Origin: JAPOXK01 sp965220315
GTDB lineage: Bacteria; Chloroflexota; Dehalococcoidia; Bin125
Assembly (NCBI GenBank): GCA_965220315.1
Contig: CBDCPP010000001.1
Coordinates: 434,001-498,000 of the forward strand
Direction: 5' to 3'
Length of the DNA: 64,000 bases
The position numbers were made by a program, and so were the translations under genes. This document shows, in pieces, positions 8,588 to 17,354 of this stretch (positions are counted from its first letter, which is position 1; every line of letters starts with the position of its first letter). A model generated the notes under the pieces. It saw only the letters and a program-made list of their open reading frames with translations. It made no database searches and had not been told where the DNA came from.

Positions 8588-9853
8588 TTAGGGCTCCCAG
8601 CGCTTGAAGACCAAGCAGGCGTTATGCCCGCCGAATCCCATCGAATTACTGAGTGCGACGCGCACCGCGATGGCACGGGATTGGCCTGGCACGTAGTCGA
8701 GGTCGCACTCTGGATCCGGTATCTCCAGGTTGCTGGTGGGGTGGATGATGCCCTCAGTGATGCTCTTGACGCAGGCGACCGCTTCCACCGCCCCACTCGC
8801 GCCCATGAGGTGTCCGATCATCGATTTAGTGGAGGAGATTGGGAGATCGTAGGCGCCCTCGCCAAAGACCTGCTTGATGGCAAGCGTTTCGGTCTTGTCG
8901 TTCAAAGGGGTTGAGGTGCCGTGCGCGTTGAGGTAGTCCACGTCTGCTGGCATCACTCCTGCGCGCGCGATTGCGGACCGCATCGCTTGTATTGCGCCCT
9001 TGCCTCCGGGAGTGGGCTGGGTCACGTGGTAGGCGTCACCTACGCTGGCGTAGCCGCTGAGTTCCGCCAGCACCCTTCCTCCCCGCTGCTGGGCGTGCTC
9101 TGCGGTCTCCAACACCAAGGTACCTGCCCCCTCACCCATCACGAAGCCGTCGCGGTCGCGGTCGAATGGGCGTGAGGCTTTCTGTGGCTCATCGTTGCGC
9201 GTCGAGAGGGCCCGCGCTGCGAGGAATCCGCCCACGCCCAGCTCACAGATGGGAGCTTCGGCGCCGCCAGCGAAGATCACGTCGGCCTCGCCGCGTTGGA
9301 GCACTGCCATGGCTATCCCGATGGCGTCGGATCCACTGGAGCAGGCGGTGGTGCTGGCGATATTGGGACCTTGCGCACCCAGCGTGATGCTGACTTGGCC
9401 GCTTCCCATGTTGGGTAGCATCATGGGCACGATGAAGGGGTTGAGCTTGTTCGGCCCCTTCTGGACCAGATCGTGGATTCCGTTCTCGATGGTTGCGATG
9501 CCGCCGATGCCAGTCCCGATCATTACGCCTACGCGATGCGCGTTACTGTCGTCGATGACGAGTCCCGCATCCTCTTGCGCTTCCAGCGTGGCGGCGATCG
9601 CCATCTGGACGTAGCGGTCGAGGTGGCGCGCCCGCTTTCGCGTCATGAACTGATCGGGATCGAAGTCGGTCACCTCGGCAGCGATCTTCACCTTCACACG
9701 CTCTGGGTTGAATAGGGAGATGGTGTCGATCCCGCTGCGCCCGTTGGTCAATGCTTCCCAGGTGGCGGCGACGCCGATGCCGACCGGCGTGGTTACGCCC
9801 ATACCCGTGACCACGATGCGGCAGCCGTTTTGAGCGGCGGGCTTACTCGACAA
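8588..9853 (-). CDS. fabF: 3-oxoacyl-ACP synthase II (KAS II)
   Basis: FabF condenses malonyl-ACP with acyl-ACP in fatty-acid elongation. The 421-residue protein has the Cys-His-His triad in STTACSSGSDAIG (active Cys), YLNAHGTSTPLND (first His) and MIGHLMGASGAVEA (second His), plus the Gly-rich ending ALSNSMGFGGHNA. The start codon is TTG, supported by a GAGGAG ribosome site a few bases upstream on the - strand. No acyl-carrier-protein gene is beside it, but acpS, which activates ACP, is the first gene of this strand block. recJ follows after 6 bp. Confidence 0.95.
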   Translation of the reverse strand: MSSKPAAQNGCRIVVTGMGVTTPVGIGVAATWEALTNGRSGIDTISLFNPERVKVKIAAEVTDFDPDQFMTRKRARHLDRYVQMAIAATLEAQEDAGLVIDDSNAHRVGVMIGTGIGGIATIENGIHDLVQKGPNKLNPFIVPMMLPNMGSGQVSITLGAQGPNIASTTACSSGSDAIGIAMAVLQRGEADVIFAGGAEAPICELGVGGFLAARALSTRNDEPQKASRPFDRDRDGFVMGEGAGTLVLETAEHAQQRGGRVLAELSGYASVGDAYHVTQPTPGGKGAIQAMRSAIARAGVMPADVDYLNAHGTSTPLNDKTETLAIKQVFGEGAYDLPISSTKSMIGHLMGASGAVEAVACVKSITEGIIHPTSNLEIPDPECDLDYVPGQSRAIAVRVALSNSMGFGGHNACLVFKRWEP

Positions 9854-9949
9854 GCGGCGACTCCTCTTCCGTACCGGGCATGATACCGGACGGTCTTCGG
9901 ACCAGGTGGATCAGGCAGGCGAGATCTGCGCGTGTCTGAGGATATTCCC

Positions 9950-11575
9950 TTATTGAGCTAGGGATTTGGCCGCGAGGCCCGGCAGTCCGCCCAAGGCGCG
10001 ACTGCCCATTGCCGCCGGTTCCTCGCCTGCGAGCGCGCGGCCCGCTAGGGCTAGGCGCGCCAAGACGTCGCTGGCCGTCGTGCCGGCAGATCCGCGATCC
10101 TTGACGGCACGCTCTCCCGCATCGGCGTGGAGATAGACGGCGAGGGCGGCCGCGTCGAAGGGCGATAGTCCTTGGCCCAGCAGGCTTCCGATCGCGCCAC
10201 TGAGCACGTCGCCGGTGCCGGCCGTCGCTAGCCCTGGCAGCGCTACCTCGCTGATCCGGGCTCGCCCTTGGCCGTCGGCGACGACCGTATTGGCGCCTTT
10301 CAGGACGACTGTGCCTTGCCAGCGTGCGCTCTCCCGCAAGGCGCACGCGAGCCGCTCCCCTTGCACTGCTTGGGTTGTGCTCTCGGTGAGCCGCGCCATC
10401 TCTCCGGGATGTGGCGTCACAACGAATGGCGCCGCTACCGCTCTCGACCATTCCGTTCCCGTTAGGGCATTAAGCGCGTCGGCGTCGATGATCACGCCGC
10501 GCAGCCTGGCCAAGGAGCGATGGCTAAGCAGGTTTCGCACAAAGGCCCGCGTCGCCGGGGCAGTGCCAAGGCCGCAGCCGACTACAAGCGCGTCGTAGCC
10601 GGGCAGCGCCTCTGTCACGTGTTGCAGTGAGTCCATCTCGATCACGCCCGCTTCCGATTGTTCGGGCAGTGGCAGGTAGGTCACCTCCGGTATGCTCGCC
10701 ACTAGCCCTGAGACTAAGGAAGCTGGCGTCGCCAGCGTCACGAGCCCTGCCCCTACCTGGTAGGCGGCGGCCGCGGCCAGCAACGCCGCGCCCGGATAGT
10801 TCCGTGATCCAGCCACGACCAACACCCGGCCGAAGCTGCCCTTGTGTGCGTCGAGCGGACGTGTAGGCAGGAGTTCCTTGACTTGACGCTGGGTGAGGAG
10901 CTCGTAGGGGAGCGCGTTGCGCGCATCGGCGGGGATACCGATGGGGACGACTTCCACATTGCCGGCCAGCGCCGCGCCGGGCTGCGTGTACAGCCCGACC
11001 TTGGCGCATTCAAAGACCACTGTTTCATCGACGGCCACCGTGAGCGGATCCGAGGTGCCGCTGTCCGCATCGACACCGGTAGGCAGATCGACCGCGATTA
11101 GCTTGGGTGGATTGGAACGCCGGCGCGCTTCTTGGAGCTGTTTAAGAACCGCGGCAAGGTGGCCTTCGATTGGCCGCGCGCGGCCCGTGCCGAGCAGCGC
11201 GTCGATGACTAGTTCGGCCTCGGCCAGCCAGTGCGCCAGCGTTGCCAGGTGCTGATCGTCTTGGGCGGTACTCGTGCAGGGCAGGCCCGCGTCCAGCGTC
11301 GATCGCCACTGCGCATCGTCGCGCGGTACCAGCGCGTAGCAGTGCACTGCCGCTTGCCATTCTGCTAAATGCCGCGCTGCGACCAGGCCGTCGCCGCCGT
11401 TGTTTCCCGGTCCGACCAGTACGACGATCCGCCGCTCGGCCACTTGTCCAAGCTGCATCCAGGCCTCTTGGGCGACCGCGAGGCCGGCGCTCGCCATCAG
11501 GGTGTCGAGGCTGGTTTCTGCTACGACGGCGGCCGCTTCTAGGTCCCGCATCTGCGCGCTGGTGACGAGCTTCAC
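9950..11575 (-). CDS. nnr: Bifunctional NAD(P)H-hydrate epimerase / ADP-dependent dehydratase
   Basis: This 541-residue fusion repairs hydrated NADH/NADPH. The N-terminal YjeF_N epimerase domain (residues ~1-220) has VLVGPGNNGGDGLVAARHL. The C-terminal ribokinase-like dehydratase domain has VVAGSRNYPGAALLAA, VVGCGLG, VVTPHPGEMARL and the catalytic LATAGTGDVLSGAIG. The GTG start at 11575 overlaps the acpS stop by 4 nt, the classical pairing of acpS with nnr. It is followed by a 96-bp gap before fabF that shows nothing I recognise. Confidence 0.95.
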   Translation of the reverse strand: MKLVTSAQMRDLEAAAVVAETSLDTLMASAGLAVAQEAWMQLGQVAERRIVVLVGPGNNGGDGLVAARHLAEWQAAVHCYALVPRDDAQWRSTLDAGLPCTSTAQDDQHLATLAHWLAEAELVIDALLGTGRARPIEGHLAAVLKQLQEARRRSNPPKLIAVDLPTGVDADSGTSDPLTVAVDETVVFECAKVGLYTQPGAALAGNVEVVPIGIPADARNALPYELLTQRQVKELLPTRPLDAHKGSFGRVLVVAGSRNYPGAALLAAAAAYQVGAGLVTLATPASLVSGLVASIPEVTYLPLPEQSEAGVIEMDSLQHVTEALPGYDALVVGCGLGTAPATRAFVRNLLSHRSLARLRGVIIDADALNALTGTEWSRAVAAPFVVTPHPGEMARLTESTTQAVQGERLACALRESARWQGTVVLKGANTVVADGQGRARISEVALPGLATAGTGDVLSGAIGSLLGQGLSPFDAAALAVYLHADAGERAVKDRGSAGTTASDVLARLALAGRALAGEEPAAMGSRALGGLPGLAAKSLAQ

Positions 11576-11982
11576 GCCGAGCGCTCCTCACCTGGAAGCA
11601 GTCGGGAGGGCGCCTCAGCATTGGCAATAGCGATTGCGGCCGCCGTGCCTCCCTCATGGGTCAAACTGATCTCCACCCCTGAGAGGCGGAGCTGGTTCGC
11701 GCGGGCTAGCGCCCGCCCGTGCAGCAGCACCAGCGGCTTGCCGCGGCCATTCGCCAAAATCTCGATCTCACGCCAGCCGACACCGCGCGCGCCTGTCCCC
11801 AGCGCTTTCATCACCGCTTCTTTACCGGCGAATCGGGCCGCTAGCTCCGGCACTCGGCCACCGCAGTAATCCACCTCGCGTGGGGTGTAGACCCGACGCA
11901 AGAAGCGCTCGCCGTGCCGCGTCAGCACGTCGCTCACGCGGGCGATCGTTATGGAGTCGATGCCTGTGCCGCCGACTGTCAT
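11572..11982 (-). CDS. acpS: Holo-[acyl-carrier-protein] synthase
   Basis: AcpS transfers 4'-phosphopantetheine from CoA to apo-ACP. The 136-residue protein has GTGIDSITIARV (the Mg2+-binding D in GxDxxxI), RRVYTPREVDYC, and ARFAGKEAVMKALGTG, the second conserved motif (F-A-x-K-E-A). The ATG at 11982 was chosen because it opens directly at TVGGTGIDSI; an in-frame start at 12045 would add 21 unlikely residues. It is divergent from folD with ~70 bp between the starts and is coupled to nnr by a GTGA overlap. Confidence 0.93.
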   Translation of the reverse strand: MTVGGTGIDSITIARVSDVLTRHGERFLRRVYTPREVDYCGGRVPELAARFAGKEAVMKALGTGARGVGWREIEILANGRGKPLVLLHGRALARANQLRLSGVEISLTHEGGTAAAIAIANAEAPSRLLPGEERSA

Positions 11983-12052
11983 TGGTGGCGAGCCTAGCAT
12001 GCACGGTAGGGTGGCGGCGGGCGTGGTGACTAGGGTTCGGCCCACGTACGAT

Positions 12053-12958
12053 GTGCCTGTGGCAGCTCAACTGATCGACGGCAAAGCCGTCAGTGCGCAG
12101 ATCCGATCCGAACTCACTGTACAGGCGGCGAAGCTCCGCGAGACTGGGGTGGTTCCAGGCTTGGCCGTGATCCTGGTCGGCGAGGACCCTGCCTCACGGT
12201 CCTATGTGAAGGCGAAGGCCAAGGCCAGCGCGGAGATCGGGATTCGCGGCGAAGTTCATCGGCTAGAAGGAGCTGGTGCCCCCGCAGAAGTTGAGGCGGA
12301 GACGCGTGCGCTGATCGAGACATTCAACGCTGATCCGGAAGTCGACGGGATCATCGTACAGCTCCCTCTCCCCGATGGCGTCGACGCCGGTGCGCTTCTG
12401 CGCACGATCGACCCACGCAAAGATGTCGATGGTCTCCACCCGGAGAATCAGGGTTACTTACTGCAAGGCGCGGCGCGGTTTCTGCCGGCTACCCCGCATG
12501 GTGTACAGCAGTTGCTGGTGCGAACGGGTAACGACCCTGGCGGCAAGCATGTAGTGATCGCAGGCCGCTCCAAGTTAGTTGGTATGCCGCTGGCCGCGAT
12601 GCTGCTGCAGAAGCGAGCGGGGGCGAACGCGACGGTGACCGTCTGCCATACGGGCACCCCGGATCTTGCCCTGCATACGCGGCAGGCCGAGATCCTCGTC
12701 GCGGCGATGGGCCGGCCAGGCGGCATCACGGCCGAGATGGTGCGCCCCGGCGCCGTCGTCATCGACGTAGGAGTGAACCGGATCGACGACGAGAGTCGCG
12801 AGCGCGGCTACCGTTTGGTGGGTGATGTCGACTTCGAGCCGGTGCGTGCCAAGGCCTCGTTCATCACTCCCGTTCCCGGCGGGGTTGGTCCCATGACGGT
12901 AACCATGCTGCTAACGAATGTCGTGCGCGCCGCGCGGGCGCACCGCTCGGAACGCTAG
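12053..12958 (+). CDS. folD: Methylene-THF dehydrogenase / methenyl-THF cyclohydrolase
   Basis: FolD interconverts 5,10-methylene-THF and 10-formyl-THF. The ~301-residue protein shows SRSYVKAKAKASAEIGI (the catalytic Y-x3-K), IVQLPLPDGVD, PRKDVDGLHPENQG and the NADP-binding VVIAGRSKLVGMPLA. It ends with FITPVPGGVGPMTVTMLL. The GTG at 12053 gives the usual N-terminus (AAQLIDGKAVSAQIR). Longer in-frame starts exist at 11951 and 11999 but would run into or across the divergent acpS start. prfB follows 29 bp downstream on the same strand. Confidence 0.94.
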   Translation: MPVAAQLIDGKAVSAQIRSELTVQAAKLRETGVVPGLAVILVGEDPASRSYVKAKAKASAEIGIRGEVHRLEGAGAPAEVEAETRALIETFNADPEVDGIIVQLPLPDGVDAGALLRTIDPRKDVDGLHPENQGYLLQGAARFLPATPHGVQQLLVRTGNDPGGKHVVIAGRSKLVGMPLAAMLLQKRAGANATVTVCHTGTPDLALHTRQAEILVAAMGRPGGITAEMVRPGAVVIDVGVNRIDDESRERGYRLVGDVDFEPVRAKASFITPVPGGVGPMTVTMLLTNVVRAARAHRSER

Positions 12959-12987
12959 CCGCCTTAGACTCGGCGGCAGAAACGGGG

Positions 12988-14104
12988 ATGTTCGTGGACG
13001 AGTTACGCGGTCATATCGAGGCTTTGCAAGCACGCCTGGCTGACCTCTTGGAGCGTCTTTGACATACCCAAGGTCGAAGCAGAGGTTTCCCAACTCGAGC
13101 GCGAGGCTGCTGTCCCCGCGTTCTGGAACAATCCCGCGCAAGCACGCTCCCAGCTCCAGCGCCTCGCTGCTCGTAAGGAGAAGGTAGATCTCTGGCGCGG
13201 GCTTGAAGGACGCCTAGCCGAGGCGGACGAGTTGCTCACGCTCGCCGCCGCGGAGGCGGACGCCGCCGTCATGGCGGAGATCGCGGCGGATGTGGAGGGC
13301 GTGGAGCAAGAACTGGAGACGCTGCAATTCCAACTTTCCTTCAGTGGCCCCTATGACGACCGCAGCGCTGTGCTCGCCATCCACGCCGGTGCCGGCGGGA
13401 CGGAGTCACAGGACTGGGCCGAGATGCTCCAACGGATGTACCTGCGCTGGGCCACACAACGCGCGTTCGATGTGGACGTGATCGATGTCATGCCCGGCGA
13501 CGAAGCCGGGATCAAAAGCACCACGATCGAGATCACTGGGCCACTAGCCTACGGCTGGCTGCGCGGCGAGCGAGGCGTTCATCGACTGGTCCGGCTTTCG
13601 CCTTTCGATGCCGCCCACGCACGCCACACCTCCTTCGCCTTGATCGAGGTGATGCCGGAAGTGGAGGGTGAAGCTGAGATCGTGATCGACGGGGCTGATC
13701 TACGCATCGATACTTTCCGCGCCGGCGGGCACGGCGGCCAGAATGTGCAGAAGAACGCGACGGCTGTGCGAGTCACCCATCTTCCTACGGGAACAGTCAC
13801 GGTTTGTCAGAACGAGCGTTCCTTGCACCGGAATAAGGAGAGTGCATTGCGGGTGCTGGAGGCGCGGTTGCTGGAGCGAGAGGTAGAGCGGATGGAGCAG
13901 GAGCGCGCGGCGCTCAAAGGCGATCATGTGGAGGCGGGATGGGGGAACCAGATCCGATCCTACGTCTTGCACCCGTATAAGATGGTCAAGGATCTGCGCT
14001 CGGACTACGCAAGCTCCGATCCAATCAAAGTCCTTGACGGCGATCTGGATCCTCTTCTCAAAGCGTATCTCCAGTGGCAGCTGGGGACGGACGGCGAGGG
14101 ATGA
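12988..14104 (+). CDS. prfB: Peptide chain release factor 2, expressed by programmed +1 frameshift
   Basis: RF2 terminates translation at UGA/UAA. Frame 0 starts at ATG 12988 and runs 24 codons to CTT TGA C at 13057-13063. Skipping T13060 gives the +1 frame, which continues without interruption to 14104. A GGAG element at 13050-13053 lies 3 nt before the CTT, as in the known RF2 autoregulatory site. The specificity tripeptide SPF is in LVRLSPFDA, and the peptidyl-tRNA hydrolysis motif GGQ is in GGHGGQNVQK. When RF2 is scarce the ribosome shifts frame and more RF2 is made. The end overlaps the following metallopeptidase gene by ATGA. Confidence 0.95.
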
Positions 14105-15726
14105 GCCAGCGGATGTGCAAGCCGTTGCGGGCTGGTCTAATGGCCGTGCTGCTGGCGTTGGCCGGGGCGTTCGCAGCGGATGGTGATCGGCCCTTGGACG
14201 CGCAGGAGGGGTCGGGGATCACGAATGGGGCGGTCGGGGTCAACTTTCCAACCGAGCTGATGTTCAGCGCCATCGTGGATAGCTCGCAAGAGGTCGAGCA
14301 AGCCTCGTTGCTATATCAGATTCCGCCTGAGGGCGCGCTAACGCGGATACCAGCGGAGGTCACGGTGGGAGAGATCGTGCGAGTGAAGGCAGGGGTCACG
14401 ACCAACGCCGGAGACCGCTACGTCCCGGTTGGCGCCGATATCATCTGGCGCTGGCAGATCACACTCGCAGATGGCACGACCTTCGAGAACGAGAGCGAGC
14501 ACTACCGCTATGAGGACCCCCGCTACGACTGGCGGGTGATCGAGGGGGATGGCCTCAGTGTCTACTACTACGGCGGTGAGAACGCTGCCCAGCAGATCTT
14601 GGCGGCGGGCGAAGCGGGTCTGGTCAGGATGTCCCGCGTGCTGGGCGCACAGCTGCCCTTCCAAGTCAAGTTGTACTTGTGGGAAAGTCTCGCCGATGCG
14701 AGTGGTGTGGAGCACGTCCGAAGTCAGCGGTTCGAGATGATCGTTGATTCGTTAGGCACGCGGGTGCTGGCGGACCTCGTGCACGTCTTCGCGCCCACGC
14801 CCTGGATCGCCGTGCACGAACTGACCCACGTGCTGACTCATTTTGCGGGCGAAGGCGGGATCGGGGGATTGCCGGCTTGGTTGGACGAGGGAACCGCGAC
14901 CTATTCCGAGGGTGACTGGGATCGGCGCCGTGGTTTCGCTCTCCACAACGCTATCGACAGTGATGACCTCTTGAGCCTGCGCAGTATGACCAGTTCGCCA
15001 GGTGATCCCTCGCGCATCGAGCTTTTCTATGGTCAGTCGGCCGACATTGTGGCGTTCATGATCGAAGAGTTCAGTGAGGAGCGATTCGCGGAGCTGTACG
15101 CAGTCTTCAAAGCGGGCAGCACTGTGGACAAAGCGCTGATGGAGGTATACGAGGTCGATCGGGACAGCCTCGAGAACCTTTATCGAGCCTCATATGGGTT
15201 GGCGCCGCGAGTCCGCGGGGAGGACCAGTCGATCGTGATCGAGGATGCGCCCGCCGATGTGAGGCCGAGCGAGGCCACCGTTCCGGACGAGCCCATTGGT
15301 ATGGTTCCGGATGTCGGCACCGCTGTGCCAGCCGATGTCGAACCGGTCCTCGCACAACGCTCGCAGGGAGAGATCGAAGCTCGTGTCGCCGTGATCGAGG
15401 AGCGCCAAGGTATGCGACGCCTCCCCGCTAGCTTCTCTGGAGACAGCGGCTTCCCGACCGATGCCGTGGTGACCGGCGTTGCGGCCGGGGGGGTTGTGCT
15501 CGGGCTGCTGCTGTTCTTCTTGGTAGTGGGACGTGCGGGCCCGCCTCCCGCAGTCGCTGAGGCTTTGGTCACGCTTGCCTCTCCGCGATCCCCTACGCCT
15601 GCTGGATCCGACCGCGCTGCTGCAGCGCCGGTGCTGGAGGGGGATAGAGCCCGTACCACCTCGGTAAATGAGGACGCGGACGGGATCGAGACACTGACGT
15701 TCCATGCCCCGAAAGACGATCCCTAG
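14101..15726 (+). CDS. Peptidase MA family metalloprotease, secreted and membrane-anchored
   Basis: The ~541-residue protein has an N-terminal signal sequence (hydrophobic AGLMAVLLALAGAFA) and a C-terminal transmembrane helix (VAAGGVVLGLLLFFLVVG). The bulk is therefore likely extracytoplasmic, with a short cytoplasmic tail. The zincin motif HELTH is at about residues 239-243, and the third ligand is the E of LDEGTATYSEG, a gluzincin arrangement typical of peptidase MA-like proteins. The region before the helix is acidic and proline-rich, probably a linker. It is coupled to prfB by an ATGA overlap, and its TAG stop is shared as CTAG with the convergent gene. The substrate is unknown. Confidence 0.8.
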   Translation: MSQRMCKPLRAGLMAVLLALAGAFAADGDRPLDAQEGSGITNGAVGVNFPTELMFSAIVDSSQEVEQASLLYQIPPEGALTRIPAEVTVGEIVRVKAGVTTNAGDRYVPVGADIIWRWQITLADGTTFENESEHYRYEDPRYDWRVIEGDGLSVYYYGGENAAQQILAAGEAGLVRMSRVLGAQLPFQVKLYLWESLADASGVEHVRSQRFEMIVDSLGTRVLADLVHVFAPTPWIAVHELTHVLTHFAGEGGIGGLPAWLDEGTATYSEGDWDRRRGFALHNAIDSDDLLSLRSMTSSPGDPSRIELFYGQSADIVAFMIEEFSEERFAELYAVFKAGSTVDKALMEVYEVDRDSLENLYRASYGLAPRVRGEDQSIVIEDAPADVRPSEATVPDEPIGMVPDVGTAVPADVEPVLAQRSQGEIEARVAVIEERQGMRRLPASFSGDSGFPTDAVVTGVAAGGVVLGLLLFFLVVGRAGPPPAVAEALVTLASPRSPTPAGSDRAAAAPVLEGDRARTTSVNEDADGIETLTFHAPKDDP

Positions 15727-16535
15727 CCTCCTGGAATGATCAGCCCGCCGGCAGTGCGCCGTTCCGCCGGTGGACCATCGGTCGGCGCGGCCCGCTCCGA
15801 TGGCTGCCAGGGTGTCGCTGTGCCTGGGCGGACCGTCGGTCGGCGCAGGCGCGCCCGATCCGGGCGTGCCTGCATCTCGAAGAGGTACTGTGCAAGGTCC
15901 GCCGGGTCTTCGATGACCCCGGCGAGGCCCAGTCGCTCGTCGATCACTATCGCGGGGATAGCTTGCACCGTGTGACGCTCCGCTAGAGCTGGAAACTCCT
16001 CGATCACATAGACGGAGGTATCGACTCGCGGCGACACCACCGCGAGGCGTAGCGCGAGCGCTGCCGCCTCGCCGGAGTGCGGATCTCTCAGCGATCCGAA
16101 CACCCGCAGCTGCATGGATCGGCGCAGCTTTTTCAGCGCTCGCGCCACCTCCGGCGCCGGAGTGAGTGCTCGCGCTGAGGCGTCGATCATGGTTTGGAGA
16201 AAGACTGGGAAGAAGGGACCGCCGGGTAGCCCGAAGAAGCGGAGGGGGCGGTTCACTTCGCCCCGCACTACGATTCCTGGTACGCGGTCGACCTGCCATT
16301 TCTTGGCCAGCATTGGTTCATCGTCGTATTCGTAGACTTGGAGGGTGATTTTGTCCGAGGCTGCGGCGAGTTGCTTTAGGATGGCTCGTACTTCTTCGCA
16401 GCTTTCACAGGGCTCCTGACCGGGTACGAGCAGTGCCGATTTACGTCGGTGGAAATAGTCGATCTTCAGGCGACCCTGGAGAGCTTCCCGCAGGGACTGC
16501 TGCACGCGGCCGAGTTCTGGCTCCGGTATGGGCAC
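15723..16535 (-). CDS. Glutaredoxin/thioredoxin-fold protein with two fold repeats
   Basis: This ~270-residue protein appears to hold two thioredoxin-fold units, as in protein disulfide oxidoreductases. The first has a redox centre PCESCEEV (C-x-x-C) followed by YDDEPMLAKKWQVDRVPGIV, with the cis-Pro in VPG. The second has VFGSLRDPHSGEAAALAL, where the CxxC is lost, but it keeps the cis-Pro strand TVQAIPAIVI. The C-terminus is basic and proline-rich. GTG at 16535 is chosen because GAGGG lies just upstream; a longer start at 16589 would overlap the phosphatidyltransferase gene. It is the last gene of the ino1 operon, 2 bp after the previous stop. Its link to lipid synthesis is not obvious. Confidence 0.7.
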   Translation of the reverse strand: MPIPEPELGRVQQSLREALQGRLKIDYFHRRKSALLVPGQEPCESCEEVRAILKQLAAASDKITLQVYEYDDEPMLAKKWQVDRVPGIVVRGEVNRPLRFFGLPGGPFFPVFLQTMIDASARALTPAPEVARALKKLRRSMQLRVFGSLRDPHSGEAAALALRLAVVSPRVDTSVYVIEEFPALAERHTVQAIPAIVIDERLGLAGVIEDPADLAQYLFEMQARPDRARLRRPTVRPGTATPWQPSERAAPTDGPPAERRTAGGLIIPGG

Positions 16536-16537
16536 GC

Positions 16538-17308
16538 TTACCCTCGCAGGATGCGCCGGATGCGAAGCCAGGAGAAACTGCGCCGCCACGGCCTCTCGGT
16601 CCGGGATAGATCGAAGCCCCAGGAGTAGCGTGCGGGCGCATCACTTGACGTCGGCGTGGCTTCCACAGCTGGTCGAGGCACCGTGATCTGAGGTGCCTCT
16701 GCCGCTGCCTGCTCCGCTTGTCGGACGGCCCAGAGCGCCATAGCCAGTCGCTGTAGGGCAGTGAGGGAAGTGAGCACTACCAAGAGCCAGAGCACCACGG
16801 TCAGCTCGCCGGTGAAGAGGCCGATACTTAAGATCACGAGTCGCTCGGCGCGCGTGCCCAGTCCTTGGCGTAAGTGGACGCCGAACTCGGCTGCTTTGCT
16901 GCGGGTGTAGGGCACTAACGCCGACGCTGCCAGAGCCAGGCCCAGCAAAATTATGCTCTCGCGGTCGAAGTGTGCGGGTGAGCTGAACCAGACTAGGAGG
17001 CCGAACAGGATTGCAAAGTCGGCGACGCGGTCGCTTACGGCGTCGAGGACAGCACCGGCGCTGGTAGCGCGGTTCGTCGCGCGAGCGAGGGCGCCGTCCA
17101 GCAAGTCGAAGGCACCGGAAGCCAGTAGGACTAGGCCTGACTCCCAAAACTGCCCGTAGGCCGCGAGTACTGCTGCGCCGCCGCTGACCAGCAGGCCGAT
17201 CATGGTGAGCGCGTTGGGTGAGAGCCGGGTTTTCGCGACGGCCGTGCCCAGGCGCTGCGAAAAGCCTTCGGGTAGAGCGTGTGGAAGGGTTGGCGGGAGA
17301 AGTCTCAC
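16538..17308 (-). CDS. CDP-alcohol phosphatidyltransferase (candidate phosphatidylinositol-phosphate synthase)
   Basis: This integral membrane enzyme of 256 residues transfers a phosphatidyl group from CDP-diacylglycerol to an alcohol. The full signature D-G-x2-A-R-x8-G-x3-D-x3-D is present, starting at DLLDGALARA and ending at AVLDAVSDR, and is followed by several hydrophobic segments. The acceptor could be glycerol-3-phosphate (PgsA), or myo-inositol-1-phosphate as in mycobacterial PgsA1. The operon with ino1 and a PimA-like transferase favours the inositol reading, but that is inference. The GTG start at 17308 is preceded by GGAGGG. A cytoplasmic tail of ~60 residues after the last helix is longer than in minimal PgsA proteins. 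Confidence 0.85.
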   Translation of the reverse strand: MRLLPPTLPHALPEGFSQRLGTAVAKTRLSPNALTMIGLLVSGGAAVLAAYGQFWESGLVLLASGAFDLLDGALARATNRATSAGAVLDAVSDRVADFAILFGLLVWFSSPAHFDRESIILLGLALAASALVPYTRSKAAEFGVHLRQGLGTRAERLVILSIGLFTGELTVVLWLLVVLTSLTALQRLAMALWAVRQAEQAAAEAPQITVPRPAVEATPTSSDAPARYSWGFDLSRTERPWRRSFSWLRIRRILRG

Positions 17309-17354
17309 GATCCTGCCCTCCGGCTGGCGGTTCCGCCTCGTACCGCTGCGGCGC

